Assembly (NCBI GenBank): GCA_964458645.1
Contig: CAYWJU010000004.1
Span: 1-64,000, forward strand
DNA from: DAORHV01 sp964458645
GTDB lineage: Bacteria; Patescibacteriota; Gracilibacteria; Peribacterales; Peribacteraceae
DNA: 64,000 bases
Reading direction: 5' to 3'
Shown here: positions 24,071-32,549 of the stretch, in pieces
Numbering within the stretch: the first letter of the stretch is position 1
Layout: each line of letters starts with the position of its first letter
Notes under the pieces: model-generated
Told to the model about the DNA's origin: nothing
The model's input: the letters and a program-made list of their open reading frames with translations, nothing else
The model's database searches: none
Made by a program: the position numbers and the translations under genes

Positions 24071-24673
24071 TCACACGGTGTAGTGGTCGTGGCACTCGCC
24101 GTTCAAGTTAGCGGCGACCGCGTGGGGGCAGTTGCAGGCGGCGATGATGGCCACGCGGCGCTGTTCGGCCAATTCCGCGAAGTAGGCCTCGCGGTCCACG
24201 CGGCGCACCGGCAGGGGCAGGATCTCGGCGGGGTTGAGACCGCGTTCGGCCTGTTTGCGGAGTTTCGCCTTGCGGATGCGGGTCGTGGTCTTGTCGCACT
24301 CGCGGTCGCGCTCGGCCTTGCGGCGGGCCTTGGTCGTCAGCTTGATGTGGGTCGCGTCGGACAGACTGGCGAGGCCGTTGGAACGGTGTTGGCAGACGCG
24401 CAGACGGTCGGACTTCTTGTGGCGGCGGCGCGAACGGTGGCTCTCGTCCCGGCACTTGACGAGGGACTCGAGGTGTTCCACGTGCTCTTCAATCGCGTTG
24501 GCCTCCGCGTCGATCTCTTCCTGTTCCTCCACCATGGACCAGTACAGGTCCGTGACCTTCTGGATGGCGTTGGTGAGCAGGCGGGAGCGGCTGCGCAGGA
24601 TCGTGAGCTTCGTGGTGACGGGGATGTCGCTGTCTTCGGTGACGGTGACGGGGGACGTGGTTGCGGTCTTCAT
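24071..24673 (-). CDS. Unknown basic coiled-coil protein, compositional outlier
   Basis: A 200-residue, highly charged protein. Residues 25 to 75 form a probable coiled coil (SRLLTNAIQKVTDLYWSMVEEQ); residues 75 to 150 are Arg/Lys/His-rich; the C-terminus has a Cys/His set (CNCPHAVAANLNGECHDH) that could bind zinc. No family recognised. Third codon positions are almost all G or C, unlike the neighbours, and the start is preceded by a strong AGGAG six bases upstream, which is rare here. Together with the adjacent tRNA gene this suggests horizontal acquisition. The start at 24673 is set by the Shine-Dalgarno sequence. Confidence 0.6.
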   Translation of the reverse strand: MKTATTSPVTVTEDSDIPVTTKLTILRSRSRLLTNAIQKVTDLYWSMVEEQEEIDAEANAIEEHVEHLESLVKCRDESHRSRRRHKKSDRLRVCQHRSNGLASLSDATHIKLTTKARRKAERDRECDKTTTRIRKAKLRKQAERGLNPAEILPLPVRRVDREAYFAELAEQRRVAIIAACNCPHAVAANLNGECHDHYTV

Positions 24674-24915
24674 CGGTAACTCCTCTGATGGGGTAAAACG
24701 GCGCCTTGCGGCATGATTGTGCGGAAAACATTCCCGCAACTGGAGCACCCCGCAGGGTGACATCCAATCTGCCGCACCTTCCAGGTGCGGCAACAATGCG
24801 CTGCAAGAGCGCGTTTTTCGTCGTAGAAACAGTGATGTAAAAGACCCTTGCAAACGCTGAAAAATCAGCCGCGCGCAGTTTAGGGATTGTCAAGCAGTGC
24901 TCAAGAAAAAACTGG
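24674..24915 (-). promoter_or_regulatory. Structured 5' leader of the coiled-coil gene
   Basis: Reading on the minus strand towards the gene, there are several stable hairpins: GCGCTCTTGCAGCGC; a 10-bp stem TGCCGCACCT with its exact complement around a 3-nt loop; CACCCTGCGGGGTG; then the AGGAG ribosome-binding site. TTGACA is present at 24893-24888 but I cannot see a convincing -10 box at the right distance. The leader is about 150 nt or longer, very unlike the leaderless genes around it. Confidence 0.5.
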
Positions 24916-24923
24916 CTTGTTTT

Positions 24924-24973
24924 AACTCGTTGACATGCACAAGCCTAAAAAAGGCATGCAGCCGAATCGAGTT
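24924..24973 (-). terminator. Nested hairpin after the 364-residue gene
   Basis: Outer pair AACTCG (24924-24929) with CGAGTT (24968-24973), middle pair TGCA (24936-24939) with TGCA (24957-24960), inner GCCT with AGGC around an A/T-rich loop. It starts 5 nt after the stop of the gene above and is probably a terminator or mRNA 3'-end structure. Confidence 0.45.
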
Positions 24974-24978
24974 CTACG

Positions 24979-26073
24979 CTATTTCCCCTCGTACCCGCCA
25001 AAAATTTGCTCTGCTAAGCGCTCCAAAAGATCGGAAAATGCTCGCAATTGGGAGTAGACGGCCATATACGACTGTCTGATCTGCTCGGCGGTCGGCTGGC
25101 CCTCCAACTGCAAGGCCTGCTGCCAAGCTTCATGAATACGTTGCACCAATGCTTCCGCCTGCTTCAGGCATTGCTCCTGGCGCAACATGCGAGCCAGTGT
25201 GCGGCAATCCTCTGTGGGAAACGGGCAGGCATAGGACAGAATGATGCGTCCAAGGCCGCTACGCTTGGCATCCGCAGCCAAGTGCTCGCGATATTCTTCC
25301 AGCACGCGCTCTGCACGCCTGCGCATGGCGGCAATATGACTGACGAAGCGATCGCGCTCGATGACCGATGACAGAAACAATCTCTCGGCATTTCTCGGTA
25401 TGGGTAATTGCTCCGAAAGTGAGTGCGTCGGTAAATCCGTCACCGAACTTTTCACCATGTGCTTGGCAACGAATTCTTCGCTGTGACGGTATGCAAACGG
25501 CAGAAGTTGCAATTGCGTACGACCGACGTGTTGCCAATGAACATTATTCGGCGACCCCCAATCCGCCGCAGACGGCATGCAGATGAGCGACAAGCCAATG
25601 CGCGTATCGGCCAACATCCGGATATAGGTGGAGCGCACGGCATCCAGCGACGCAGACGGCCCGCCAAGTTCGGCTACGCGATCGAAATCACCCATGGCTA
25701 CGGCCCGCTGCACATCGGGTTCGAGCGGCATGCAATGTGTTATGGCATCGAATGGATGCAGAGGAGGTCGACCGGCGTAAAACTCCATATCCGTGATGCG
25801 CTCACCGGCATGTCGCACGAGAAATTCGTTATAACGTGTGACCAACGCATGCAGCGTACGGAACGCCTCATCGGGGAGACATTCGCGAATCCATTGATCC
25901 ACACGCGGACGCAGCTCCCCCTGCAGCTGCTGCTCCACCGCCTGTCGATACGCATCGGGGCGGCTGCAATCCAACGGAATATCCGACAATTCCCCGCTTT
26001 GCAGCACGACCTCGGCCACCGCACCGCGGATGACGTTGAACGGGTCGAGCTGTGGCGGTTCGGGTGAGTTCAT
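24979..26073 (-). CDS. Hypothetical protein
   Basis: A 364-residue soluble protein of unknown function. It is mostly helical by eye: residues 45 to 85 (QAVEQQLQGELRPRVDQWI), 150 to 180, and a long C-terminal helical region 240 to 360 (RFVSHIAAMRRRAERVLEEYREHL, then QAEALVQRIHEAWQQAL) that may form a coiled-coil bundle. No catalytic motif or membrane segment. Start at MNSPEPPQL was chosen because TTGCTT-17-TTCACT ends 10 nt upstream. It lies alone, downstream of the ahcY terminator. Confidence 0.6.
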   Translation of the reverse strand: MNSPEPPQLDPFNVIRGAVAEVVLQSGELSDIPLDCSRPDAYRQAVEQQLQGELRPRVDQWIRECLPDEAFRTLHALVTRYNEFLVRHAGERITDMEFYAGRPPLHPFDAITHCMPLEPDVQRAVAMGDFDRVAELGGPSASLDAVRSTYIRMLADTRIGLSLICMPSAADWGSPNNVHWQHVGRTQLQLLPFAYRHSEEFVAKHMVKSSVTDLPTHSLSEQLPIPRNAERLFLSSVIERDRFVSHIAAMRRRAERVLEEYREHLAADAKRSGLGRIILSYACPFPTEDCRTLARMLRQEQCLKQAEALVQRIHEAWQQALQLEGQPTAEQIRQSYMAVYSQLRAFSDLLERLAEQIFGGYEGK

Positions 26074-26150
26074 GGAAGGGCACAGTGAAATCCGCTTTGG
26101 GTGAAAAAGCAAGAATTCCGGCGTTCTCCGCTCCGGAAAAGAGCTCGATC

Positions 26151-26194
26151 AAAAAAAATCCCTGAGCGCATGCGACGATGCGGTTCAGGGATTT
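26151..26194 (-). terminator. Rho-independent terminator of ahcY
   Basis: On the minus strand a perfect 10-bp stem, AAATCCCTGA (26156-26165 on plus) with TCAGGGATTT (26185-26194), around a loop that itself contains complementary GCAT/ATGC parts, followed by a run of eight T residues. It lies about 20 nt after the ahcY stop. Confidence 0.85.
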
Positions 26195-26214
26195 GGAATC
26201 GCAGAGTGAACATC

Positions 26215-27468
26215 TCAGGTACCTTCCTGCCAGCTGCCGAGATATTTGACCTGCTCAGGCGTCAGCGTGTCGATGCTCATGCCCATGGCGTCCAACTGGA
26301 GCCCGGAGATGAAGTCGTCGATCTCGGGCGGCAGGGTGATGACTTCGTTCTTCATCTTGCCCTTGTTCTTCACCAGGTACTCACAGGCCAATGCCTGGCC
26401 GCAGAACGAAAGACTCATGACTTCGCTGGGGTGTCCTTCGGCGGATGCCAGGTTCACCAGGCGGCCCTCGCCGGCGACGTAGATCACGCGGCCGTTCTTC
26501 ATGAGGTACTCGTCCAGATAGTGGCGCACACGGCGCTTGCGACTGGCTTTCTTCTCCAGCGTGGCCATGTCGATTTCGTTGTCGAAGTGGCCGGAGTTCG
26601 CCAGCACGGCGGCGTCCTTCATTTTCTCCATGTGCTCGAAGCGGATGACGTGATAGTTGCCGGTGACGGTGACGAAGATGTCGCCGATCTCGCATGCCTC
26701 TGCCATCGGCATGACGCGGTGTCCGTCCATGGCCGCCTGCAATGCGGTGAACTTGTCGACTTCGGTGACAATGACCTGGGCGCCCAAACCTTTGGCGCGC
26801 ATGGCAACTCCCTTACCGCAGCTGCCGTAACCCAGAACGACGACGACCTTGCCGCACACCAGCACGTTGGTGGAGCGCAGGATGCCGTCGAAGGTGGACT
26901 GGCCGGTGCCGTAGTAGTTGTCCATAAGGTGCTTGGTTTTGTTGTCGTTCACGGCGACCATCGGCATGGCGAGCATGCCGTCGCGGACCATGGACTTCAG
27001 GCGGATGATGCCCGTCGTCGTCTCCTCGCAGCCGCCGATCATGCCAGGAATGAGGTGCTTGTGCTTGGTGTGGATTTCGGTGACCAGGTCGCAACCGTCG
27101 TCGATGGTGATGTTCGGCTTGGTCTCGATGACGGCGTTCAGGAACTTGTAGTAGTCCTCTTTGCTCTCTCCTTTGTAGGCCCAGACCATGACGTCCTTCT
27201 CTTCGGCCAGTGCGGCGGCGATGTCATCCTGCGTGGAAAGCGGATTGCATCCGGTAATGGCAACCTTGGCACCTCCGGCGACCAGCGTCTTCACCAGGAT
27301 TGCCGTCTCTTTCGTGACGTGCAGCGCCATACCGATGGTCAGGCCCTTGAACGGCTTCTCTTTGGCGAAGCGATCGTGGACTTTCATGAGAGCGCCCATG
27401 CGCTTCTCGGCGATTTCCATGTTGAGTTTGCCTTGGGCTGCCAAGGACGGATCTTTGACGTAGGACAT
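26215..27468 (-). CDS. ahcY: Adenosylhomocysteinase
   Basis: A 417-residue S-adenosylhomocysteine hydrolase that splits SAH, the inhibitory product of SAM methyltransferases, into homocysteine and adenosine using bound NAD. Landmarks: ITGCNPLSTQDDIAAAL, DDGCDLVTEIH, GCEETTTGIIRL, NDNKTKHLMDNYYGTGQS (catalytic Lys and Asp), the NAD loop VVLGYGSCGKGVA and the signature NLASAEGHPSEVM. The C-terminus ends YLGSWQEGT and lacks the HYRY tail of eukaryotic enzymes, as in shorter thermophile-type forms. It follows the PfkB kinase gene by 127 bp on the same strand, suggesting adenosine removal. Confidence 0.97.
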   Translation of the reverse strand: MSYVKDPSLAAQGKLNMEIAEKRMGALMKVHDRFAKEKPFKGLTIGMALHVTKETAILVKTLVAGGAKVAITGCNPLSTQDDIAAALAEEKDVMVWAYKGESKEDYYKFLNAVIETKPNITIDDGCDLVTEIHTKHKHLIPGMIGGCEETTTGIIRLKSMVRDGMLAMPMVAVNDNKTKHLMDNYYGTGQSTFDGILRSTNVLVCGKVVVVLGYGSCGKGVAMRAKGLGAQVIVTEVDKFTALQAAMDGHRVMPMAEACEIGDIFVTVTGNYHVIRFEHMEKMKDAAVLANSGHFDNEIDMATLEKKASRKRRVRHYLDEYLMKNGRVIYVAGEGRLVNLASAEGHPSEVMSLSFCGQALACEYLVKNKGKMKNEVITLPPEIDDFISGLQLDAMGMSIDTLTPEQVKYLGSWQEGT

Positions 27469-27595
27469 GATGAAGAGGCGGAAGAAACGAAGTGGAGCCT
27501 ACCAGCAAAAATAGGACAAGGGAACCACGCGGAAAGATGCTCCTCCAAGCAAGCTCTCAAAAATAGACGCACGCTGAGGACGCAGGCGGCATTTT

Positions 27596-28540
27596 TCAGA
27601 GTTTGGGCAGCTCTTCGCCGTACGCGGCCTGTGCTTTGTTGCGCACGACATCCAGATCCAGCGACTCGAGCAGTGCGCCTTCTTGGGCAACAACAAGTGA
27701 GCCGAGCACGGCACCCAAGCGACCGGAATCGGTGAGCGACCACTTGGCGCCAAGTCCAAGCAACAAGCCTGCGCGCAGCGCATCGCCGGCACCAACTGGA
27801 TTCACCAAGCGATCCGGCGGACATGCTTTGATGAGCACCGTTTCCTCGCGACTGCGCAACGTGACGCCGTTTTCACCCTGCGTCACCACCAACAAACCGC
27901 ATGCCTCAATGACCTGATCCCCCGTCCATTCCAAGCGCGCGGTAGCCAATGCCCATTCGTACGCGTTGACGATAAGACCGTTGCTGGCGGCGACCGCATC
28001 GCGGAATTCATCCCGACCGAATTGCAGCGACTGCTGTCCCGGATCGAACAAGAAAGGAATCTTGTCCTTCTTGCTCTGCTTGGCGGCAGCCAACATGGTG
28101 GCGGCGTCGCGCGGAGCCACGATCGCATAGGCAACGTCATCGCGCTCATCGGCAAGCGACGGCAACGTACCTTTGGCATCGGCACCCGGATGGAAAAACG
28201 TAATTTGGTGGGCGGCGTTGTCGGTGGCGATGATCGCGGTAGCCGTAAGGCAATCGGGCAAGCTTTGGATGTACGTCGTATCGATTCCGCGTTCACGGAG
28301 CAATTCTAGGTACGGGCCTCCGTCGTTCCCAACGGTACCGATAATCACCGGCGTGTGACCAAGTAAACGCAGATTCCAAGCAATGTTCGCAGCGGTACCT
28401 CCATGGTGACGCGCATAACGCTGTGCGACGTAACCCACCGACAAGGACTTCAAGTTTTTCGGATCAATGCCGTCGACGAACGAACCGTCGTGGCCGAGTA
28501 ATTGATCGTACGCAATGGAACCGTGGACGAGGAAGCGCAT
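27596..28540 (-). CDS. PfkB-family kinase, probable adenosine kinase
   Basis: A 314-residue ribokinase-fold enzyme. The N-terminal glycine motif is HHGGTAANIAWNLRLLG; the substrate-lid region carries IIATDNAAHQITFFHPGAD, a pattern typical of the prokaryotic adenosine kinase branch; the ATP and catalytic site is NPVGAGDALRAGLL with the catalytic Asp in GAGD. It would phosphorylate adenosine to AMP. Being directly upstream of ahcY on the same strand it would remove the adenosine product and pull SAH hydrolysis forward. Ribokinase or another nucleoside kinase remains possible. Confidence 0.83.
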   Translation of the reverse strand: MRFLVHGSIAYDQLLGHDGSFVDGIDPKNLKSLSVGYVAQRYARHHGGTAANIAWNLRLLGHTPVIIGTVGNDGGPYLELLRERGIDTTYIQSLPDCLTATAIIATDNAAHQITFFHPGADAKGTLPSLADERDDVAYAIVAPRDAATMLAAAKQSKKDKIPFLFDPGQQSLQFGRDEFRDAVAASNGLIVNAYEWALATARLEWTGDQVIEACGLLVVTQGENGVTLRSREETVLIKACPPDRLVNPVGAGDALRAGLLLGLGAKWSLTDSGRLGAVLGSLVVAQEGALLESLDLDVVRNKAQAAYGEELPKL

Positions 28541-28541
28541 A

Positions 28542-28626
28542 AGGCTTTGAGCTATGGGCTTTGGGTAAAAAGGAAGATATATACTTCACTCCAAGCTTAT
28601 CGCTCAAGACTCAAAGCTCAAAGCCT
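28542..28626. repeat. Inverted repeat in a divergent promoter region
   Basis: AGGCTTTGAGCT (28542-28553) is repeated exactly in inverted form at 28615-28626 (AGCTCAAAGCCT), 61 bp apart. Further degenerate copies of GCTCAA lie between them. The repeat lies between the PfkB start and the ugd promoter, so it could be a regulatory or mobile-element remnant. Confidence 0.5.
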
Positions 28627-28628
28627 CC

Positions 28629-28657
28629 CTGACAGTACGTTGAATATTCGCTAAACT
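28629..28657 (+). promoter_or_regulatory. ugd promoter, leaderless
   Basis: CTGACA (28629-28634), 17-nt spacer, TAAACT (28652-28657), then exactly 6 nt to ATG 28664, so the transcript should start at the A of the start codon. Confidence 0.65.
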
Positions 28658-28663
28658 CCGGCC

Positions 28664-29998
28664 ATGAGAATCGCAATCGTCGGTACCGGTTACGTCGGCC
28701 TGGTCTCAGCAGCTTGCTTCGCGGAACTCGGCCACGAGGTCATCGGCGTGGATATCGATGCCGCAAAGGTGAAGAAGCTGAAGAGCGGCAAGAGTCCCAT
28801 TTATGAGCCGGGGCTGGAGGAGTTGATCGTGAAAAATCTAAAGACCAAGCGCCTTTCCTTTACGACCGACCTCACCGAAGCGCTGCCGCAAGTCGACATC
28901 GTGTTTTCGGCAGTCGCCACTCCGCCGGATAAAGACCACCGCGCCGATCTGAAAGCCGTGTTCATTGTCGCTGAGACAGTCGCCAAACACGTGGATCGCG
29001 ACTTGATCTTCGTAAACAAATCGACCGTTCCGGTCGGCACCGGAAAACTGTGCGAGGAAAAAATCGCCGCGATTTTAAAAAAGCGCGGACTCGACATCTC
29101 GGTACCGGTCATCAGCAATCCCGAATTTTTGCGCGAGGGCATGGCCGTACCGGATACCCTCATGCCCGATCGCATCGTCGTCGGTATTAATAAGGAGGCG
29201 GTAGGACAAGATCTCCAGTACGAGCGCGCCGTGCGCCTGGTGGAAGAGTTGTACCGCCCCATTACTCGCGTCGGCAAGCCGCTCGTCTTCATGAGCCGCG
29301 AGAGCGCCGAAGTGGTGAAGTACGCCAGCAACGCATTCCTGGCGACGAAGATCAGCTTCATTAACATGTTGGCTGAGTTGGCCGAAAAAGCCGGTGCCGA
29401 CGTGCGCTCCATTGCACAGGGCATGGGACTGGACGGACGCATTGGGCCACGCTTCTTGCATGCCGGAATCGGCTACGGCGGAAGCTGTTTCCCCAAAGAC
29501 ATTAAAGCATTGCTCGTCACTGCCAAAGACTACGGCGTAGACATGTCGATCGTCTCCGCGACGGACAAAATCAACCAGCGCGCCCGCGAGCGCTTCATCG
29601 AAAAAATTCTGAAGCACGTGCCGAAAAAATCCGTGATCGCTGTATGGGGCCTGAGCTTCAAACCCAAGACCGACGATATGCGAGACGCTCCCAGCTTGGA
29701 CATCATTCCGGCGCTGCTGAAAGCCGGCCACACCGTGCGCGCTTACGACCCGGTCGCCATGGAGCACTCCAAAAAACTGCTGCCCGAAAACGTGACGTTC
29801 GCCAAAGATGCAAAGTCCGCTCTGTCCAAGGCCGAGGCCTTGGTGGTGCTGACCGAGTGGGATGAATTCCGCGGCGTGGACTTGAATACGATCCTGCAAA
29901 CGATGGAGGGCAAATTGCTGTTCGATGGCCGAAACGTCTACGAGCCAAGCGATGTTCGCAATGCGGGCCTGACGTACTTCGGCATGGGCGTACAGTAA
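28664..29998 (+). CDS. ugd: UDP-glucose 6-dehydrogenase
   Basis: A 444-residue enzyme oxidising UDP-glucose to UDP-glucuronate with two NAD. The NAD loop is IVGTGYVGLVSA at the N-terminus; FVNKSTVPVGTG, EFLREGMAV (catalytic region), the sugar-binding NAFLATKISFINMLAEL and the nucleophile Cys in GYGGSCFPKDIKAL near residue 270 are all present; the C-domain has GLSFKPKTDDMRDAPS. Typical length for bacterial forms. It is followed after 5 nt by a membrane acyltransferase and then by UDP-glucuronate 4-epimerase, forming a pathway to UDP-galacturonate. Confidence 0.95.
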   Translation: MRIAIVGTGYVGLVSAACFAELGHEVIGVDIDAAKVKKLKSGKSPIYEPGLEELIVKNLKTKRLSFTTDLTEALPQVDIVFSAVATPPDKDHRADLKAVFIVAETVAKHVDRDLIFVNKSTVPVGTGKLCEEKIAAILKKRGLDISVPVISNPEFLREGMAVPDTLMPDRIVVGINKEAVGQDLQYERAVRLVEELYRPITRVGKPLVFMSRESAEVVKYASNAFLATKISFINMLAELAEKAGADVRSIAQGMGLDGRIGPRFLHAGIGYGGSCFPKDIKALLVTAKDYGVDMSIVSATDKINQRARERFIEKILKHVPKKSVIAVWGLSFKPKTDDMRDAPSLDIIPALLKAGHTVRAYDPVAMEHSKKLLPENVTFAKDAKSALSKAEALVVLTEWDEFRGVDLNTILQTMEGKLLFDGRNVYEPSDVRNAGLTYFGMGVQ

Positions 29999-30003
29999 GC
30001 GCC

Positions 30004-30897
30004 ATGACAACGACTGTGCATGCACCGGCGCGGGTGGCGGAATTCGACATACTGCGCGGCGTGTTGGTGGTCGGCATGGTGGCCGTGCATGTGCTCGCGA
30101 ACATCGGCGGCTCTACACCGCCGGAGATGTCCGTGCTCTGGATTTCGGTCGGCTTCGTCTTCATGAGCGGCATGCTCGGCGGGGCGATTTTGCTCAAGTC
30201 CAAGCGCAAGCGAAGCATAGTATTCCGCGGCGCAAAGTTGATCGGACTGTTCTTGCTCCTGAACCTGTTGCTGCGCGGACCCGCCTCGGTCTTGAACGTC
30301 GTCGGCCACGGCGACGTAACGTTGGCGATGTTCGAAATCCTGTTGCCGATCGGCATCGTGATCATGCTGCTTCCGGCATTCGCAGCGGCACCCGGACTGC
30401 TTGGCGGCCTGTGTCTTGTGTACCTCATGGCACTCGACGCCATGCACGTGTCGCCATACGTGCTGAAGTTCGTGGCGATCGGCGGGATTGGCGCCATGTC
30501 GGGCGCACTCGCTCGCGACTGGCAAACACGCTGCCTATTCCCCGAAGTCATTATCGGCGGACTCTCCATTGTTCTTTGCGTGCTGCTGGCGCCGGGCATC
30601 GGCATCGTCGCACCGCTGACATTCGCATTGTTCCTGTGGTTCGGATCGGTTCCGTTCATCGTGAAACTCTCCACCCTACTGCCGAAGGTGTCGGCATGGT
30701 TGGCACTGCTCGGACGCCATTCCCTGTTGTTATACATCCTGCATGTGGCGGTCATTGCCGCAGCCGCGAAGCTGCACCCCACGCTGTGGCCGACATTGAT
30801 TGCCGTACTGCTCGGCTGCACGCTGGCAGCGTGGATCGGCGACCACAGCAAACGCTTTCCCCTGCTACATAGGGCGTACCGGCTGATTCTGCGCTAA
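30004..30897 (+). CDS. Membrane acyltransferase, DUF1624/HGSNAT-like
   Basis: A 297-residue integral membrane protein with about 9 to 10 hydrophobic helices. The N-terminus VAEFDILRGVLVVGMVAVHVLA gives the R-x-x-x-x-D-x-x-R-G pattern and a conserved membrane His seen in heparan-alpha-glucosaminide N-acetyltransferase-like (DUF1624) proteins, which move an acetyl group across the membrane onto a sugar. The region LLGRHSLLLYILHVAVI near the C-terminus is the usual second conserved block. In this operon it would acetylate a surface sugar; the acceptor is unknown. Starts 5 nt after ugd. Confidence 0.78.
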   Translation: MTTTVHAPARVAEFDILRGVLVVGMVAVHVLANIGGSTPPEMSVLWISVGFVFMSGMLGGAILLKSKRKRSIVFRGAKLIGLFLLLNLLLRGPASVLNVVGHGDVTLAMFEILLPIGIVIMLLPAFAAAPGLLGGLCLVYLMALDAMHVSPYVLKFVAIGGIGAMSGALARDWQTRCLFPEVIIGGLSIVLCVLLAPGIGIVAPLTFALFLWFGSVPFIVKLSTLLPKVSAWLALLGRHSLLLYILHVAVIAAAAKLHPTLWPTLIAVLLGCTLAAWIGDHSKRFPLLHRAYRLILR

Positions 30898-30935
30898 GTG
30901 GACAACGCGCGATAGACGATAGACAATGCGGACAC

Positions 30936-31883
30936 ATGCGCATCTTTTTAACAGGCGCCGCCGGCTTCATCGGGTTTCACACCGCCAACGCACTGCTGGA
31001 TCGCGGCGACGAAGTCGTGGGCTACGACAACCTGAATGCCTACTACGACCCAGCGTTGAAGCAAAAGCGCCTGCAACTCTTGGAAAAACGCGAGGGATTT
31101 ACGTTCATCAAGGGCGATATTTTAGACCGCAAGCTGCTGGCGAAATCCATGAAGGGTTGCGACCGCGTCATCCACCTGGCAGCACTTGCCGGCGTACGGT
31201 ACGCGTTCGATCACCCGACCGAATACATCGACATTAACATCAAAGGCTTCTTCCATATCATCGACGAAGTGCGCCTGCAGAACATCGACGGATTGATTTA
31301 CGCCAGTTCGAGTTCGGTCTACGGCGGCAACGACAAGCTGCCGGCCGTGGAGAGCGACCCGACCGAGAACCAGGTGTCGCTGTACGGACAGAATAAGAAA
31401 GACAACGAATTGATGGCCCGCACCTACAACCACTTGTACGGCACCAAATCGACCGGACTGCGCTTCTTCACCGTCTACGGACCGTGGGGCCGCCCGGACA
31501 TGGCACTGTTCCTGTTCACCGACGCGGCCATGAACGGCAAGCCGCTGAACGTGTTCGGCGAAGGAAAAATGCAGCGCGACTTCACGTACATCGACGACAT
31601 TGTGAGCGGTGTGATTGCCTCGCTGGATAAGAACTACGACTGCGAAATCTTCAACCTGGGTTGCGGCCGCAAAGAAGAGCTGATGGAATTCATCAGCACT
31701 ATTGAGAAGTCTTGCGGAAAAGAAGCCAAGAAGAACTTTATGCCCATGCAACCCGGCGACGTGCGCGCCAGCTTGGCAGATATTTCCAAGGCCGAAGAGA
31801 TGCTCGACTACGAGCCGAAGACCATCATCGCCAAGGGCATTCCCAAGTTCGTGGAGTGGTACCGCGAGTACCACAAGATCTAG
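30936..31883 (+). CDS. UDP-glucuronate 4-epimerase-like SDR
   Basis: A 315-residue extended SDR. NAD loop FLTGAAGFIGFHTA; GVRYAFDHP near residue 88 and the substrate motif PWGRPDMALF near 186 are typical of UDP-glucuronate 4-epimerases (LpsL/GAE type); the catalytic Ser-Tyr-Lys set is SSSVYG with SLYGQNK (Tyr and Lys). It would turn UDP-glucuronate into UDP-galacturonate, directly using the ugd product from the same operon. GACAAT ends 8 nt before the ATG and may be an extra promoter. Confidence 0.88.
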   Translation: MRIFLTGAAGFIGFHTANALLDRGDEVVGYDNLNAYYDPALKQKRLQLLEKREGFTFIKGDILDRKLLAKSMKGCDRVIHLAALAGVRYAFDHPTEYIDINIKGFFHIIDEVRLQNIDGLIYASSSSVYGGNDKLPAVESDPTENQVSLYGQNKKDNELMARTYNHLYGTKSTGLRFFTVYGPWGRPDMALFLFTDAAMNGKPLNVFGEGKMQRDFTYIDDIVSGVIASLDKNYDCEIFNLGCGRKEELMEFISTIEKSCGKEAKKNFMPMQPGDVRASLADISKAEEMLDYEPKTIIAKGIPKFVEWYREYHKI

Positions 31884-31956
31884 GCAGCTGAAGCCACGAA
31901 TTGACGAAAGCCTGAAACCCACGTTCTCCTAGGCTGAGAAACGCTAGGGCATTAAT

Positions 31957-31984
31957 TTGACATATATAAAAAATATTCTATTTT
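31957..31984 (+). promoter_or_regulatory. Strong AT-rich promoter
   Basis: TTGACA (31957-31962), 16-nt A/T spacer, TATTTT (31979-31984). It predicts a leader of about 70 nt before the GTG at 32063, unlike the leaderless heads elsewhere. Confidence 0.6.
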
Positions 31985-32062
31985 GCCCGGCAACCAAGGC
32001 GCCGTGCCCTGGCTATCGCCCTTTCGAACCATCCGCTTCTCTGCATCTGTGAGGGTCTTGCC

Positions 32063-32542
32063 GTGAACATCGGTGTGTATCTGCGAAACCTCCTGGCGTG
32101 GGCGCTCTGCGTCTGCGCCGCCGCCGGGCTCGTCGTGCCGGCCGGCTACGTCGTCGTGAAAAACGTCATCAACGAGCAGGTCGGTCAGCCGGCGCTCTAC
32201 AGCCCGCCGATCGGCGGCACGCTCATCGCGCTCGGTATCTGCGCCGGCGTGACCGTCGGCATCCTGATCATCGGCGCGTTCGTCATCAAGCTCACGTCTC
32301 TGTGGACCGCGTCGGCCATCCTCATGGCCTTCCCGGCCCTCCACCTCGCCACCAAGCTGATCCGCGAACACCTCAGCAGCAAGTTCCTCGAGGCGTGGCA
32401 GCCGCTGGTGACGGTGCCCGACTGGGGCTGGTGGACCATGTTCGGCATCTCGTTGGCGTTCTACCTGTTCTGCGGCGCGAAGTCGCAAGAGCCGGTGACC
32501 GTCGAGCCGCTGCCCGAACCGCCGCCGGCCAAGAAGAAGTGA
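32063..32542 (+). CDS. Small four-helix membrane protein, compositional outlier
   Basis: A 159-residue membrane protein, not recognised. Hydrophobic helices at about residues 8-30, 48-72, 76-96 and 120-140, then a Pro/Glu-rich tail (PVTVEPLPEPPPAKKK). Start is GTG with GAGGG seven bases upstream. GC-rich codon choice and a true Shine-Dalgarno sequence set it apart from its neighbours, similar to the gene at 24071. It is flanked by a strong promoter and a large GC hairpin, so it is an autonomous unit inside the glycan locus. Confidence 0.6.
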   Translation: MNIGVYLRNLLAWALCVCAAAGLVVPAGYVVVKNVINEQVGQPALYSPPIGGTLIALGICAGVTVGILIIGAFVIKLTSLWTASAILMAFPALHLATKLIREHLSSKFLEAWQPLVTVPDWGWWTMFGISLAFYLFCGAKSQEPVTVEPLPEPPPAKKK

Positions 32543-32549
32543 GATGACG

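Noticed and set aside
24785..24810. Hairpin plus T-run read as a plus-strand terminator
   Set aside because: No plus-strand gene leads into it; it is better explained as part of the leader of the minus-strand gene at 24071.
27469..27595. Possible SAH riboswitch before ahcY
   Set aside because: The 127-bp gap has small hairpins but I cannot recognise the conserved SAH aptamer core.
26101..27735. 544-codon plus-strand frame antisense to ahcY
   Set aside because: It mirrors the strongly conserved ahcY coding strand and has no protein-like motifs of its own.
29703..30851. 382-codon frame antisense to ugd and the acyltransferase
   Set aside because: No motif and low-complexity; the plus strand is clearly coding.
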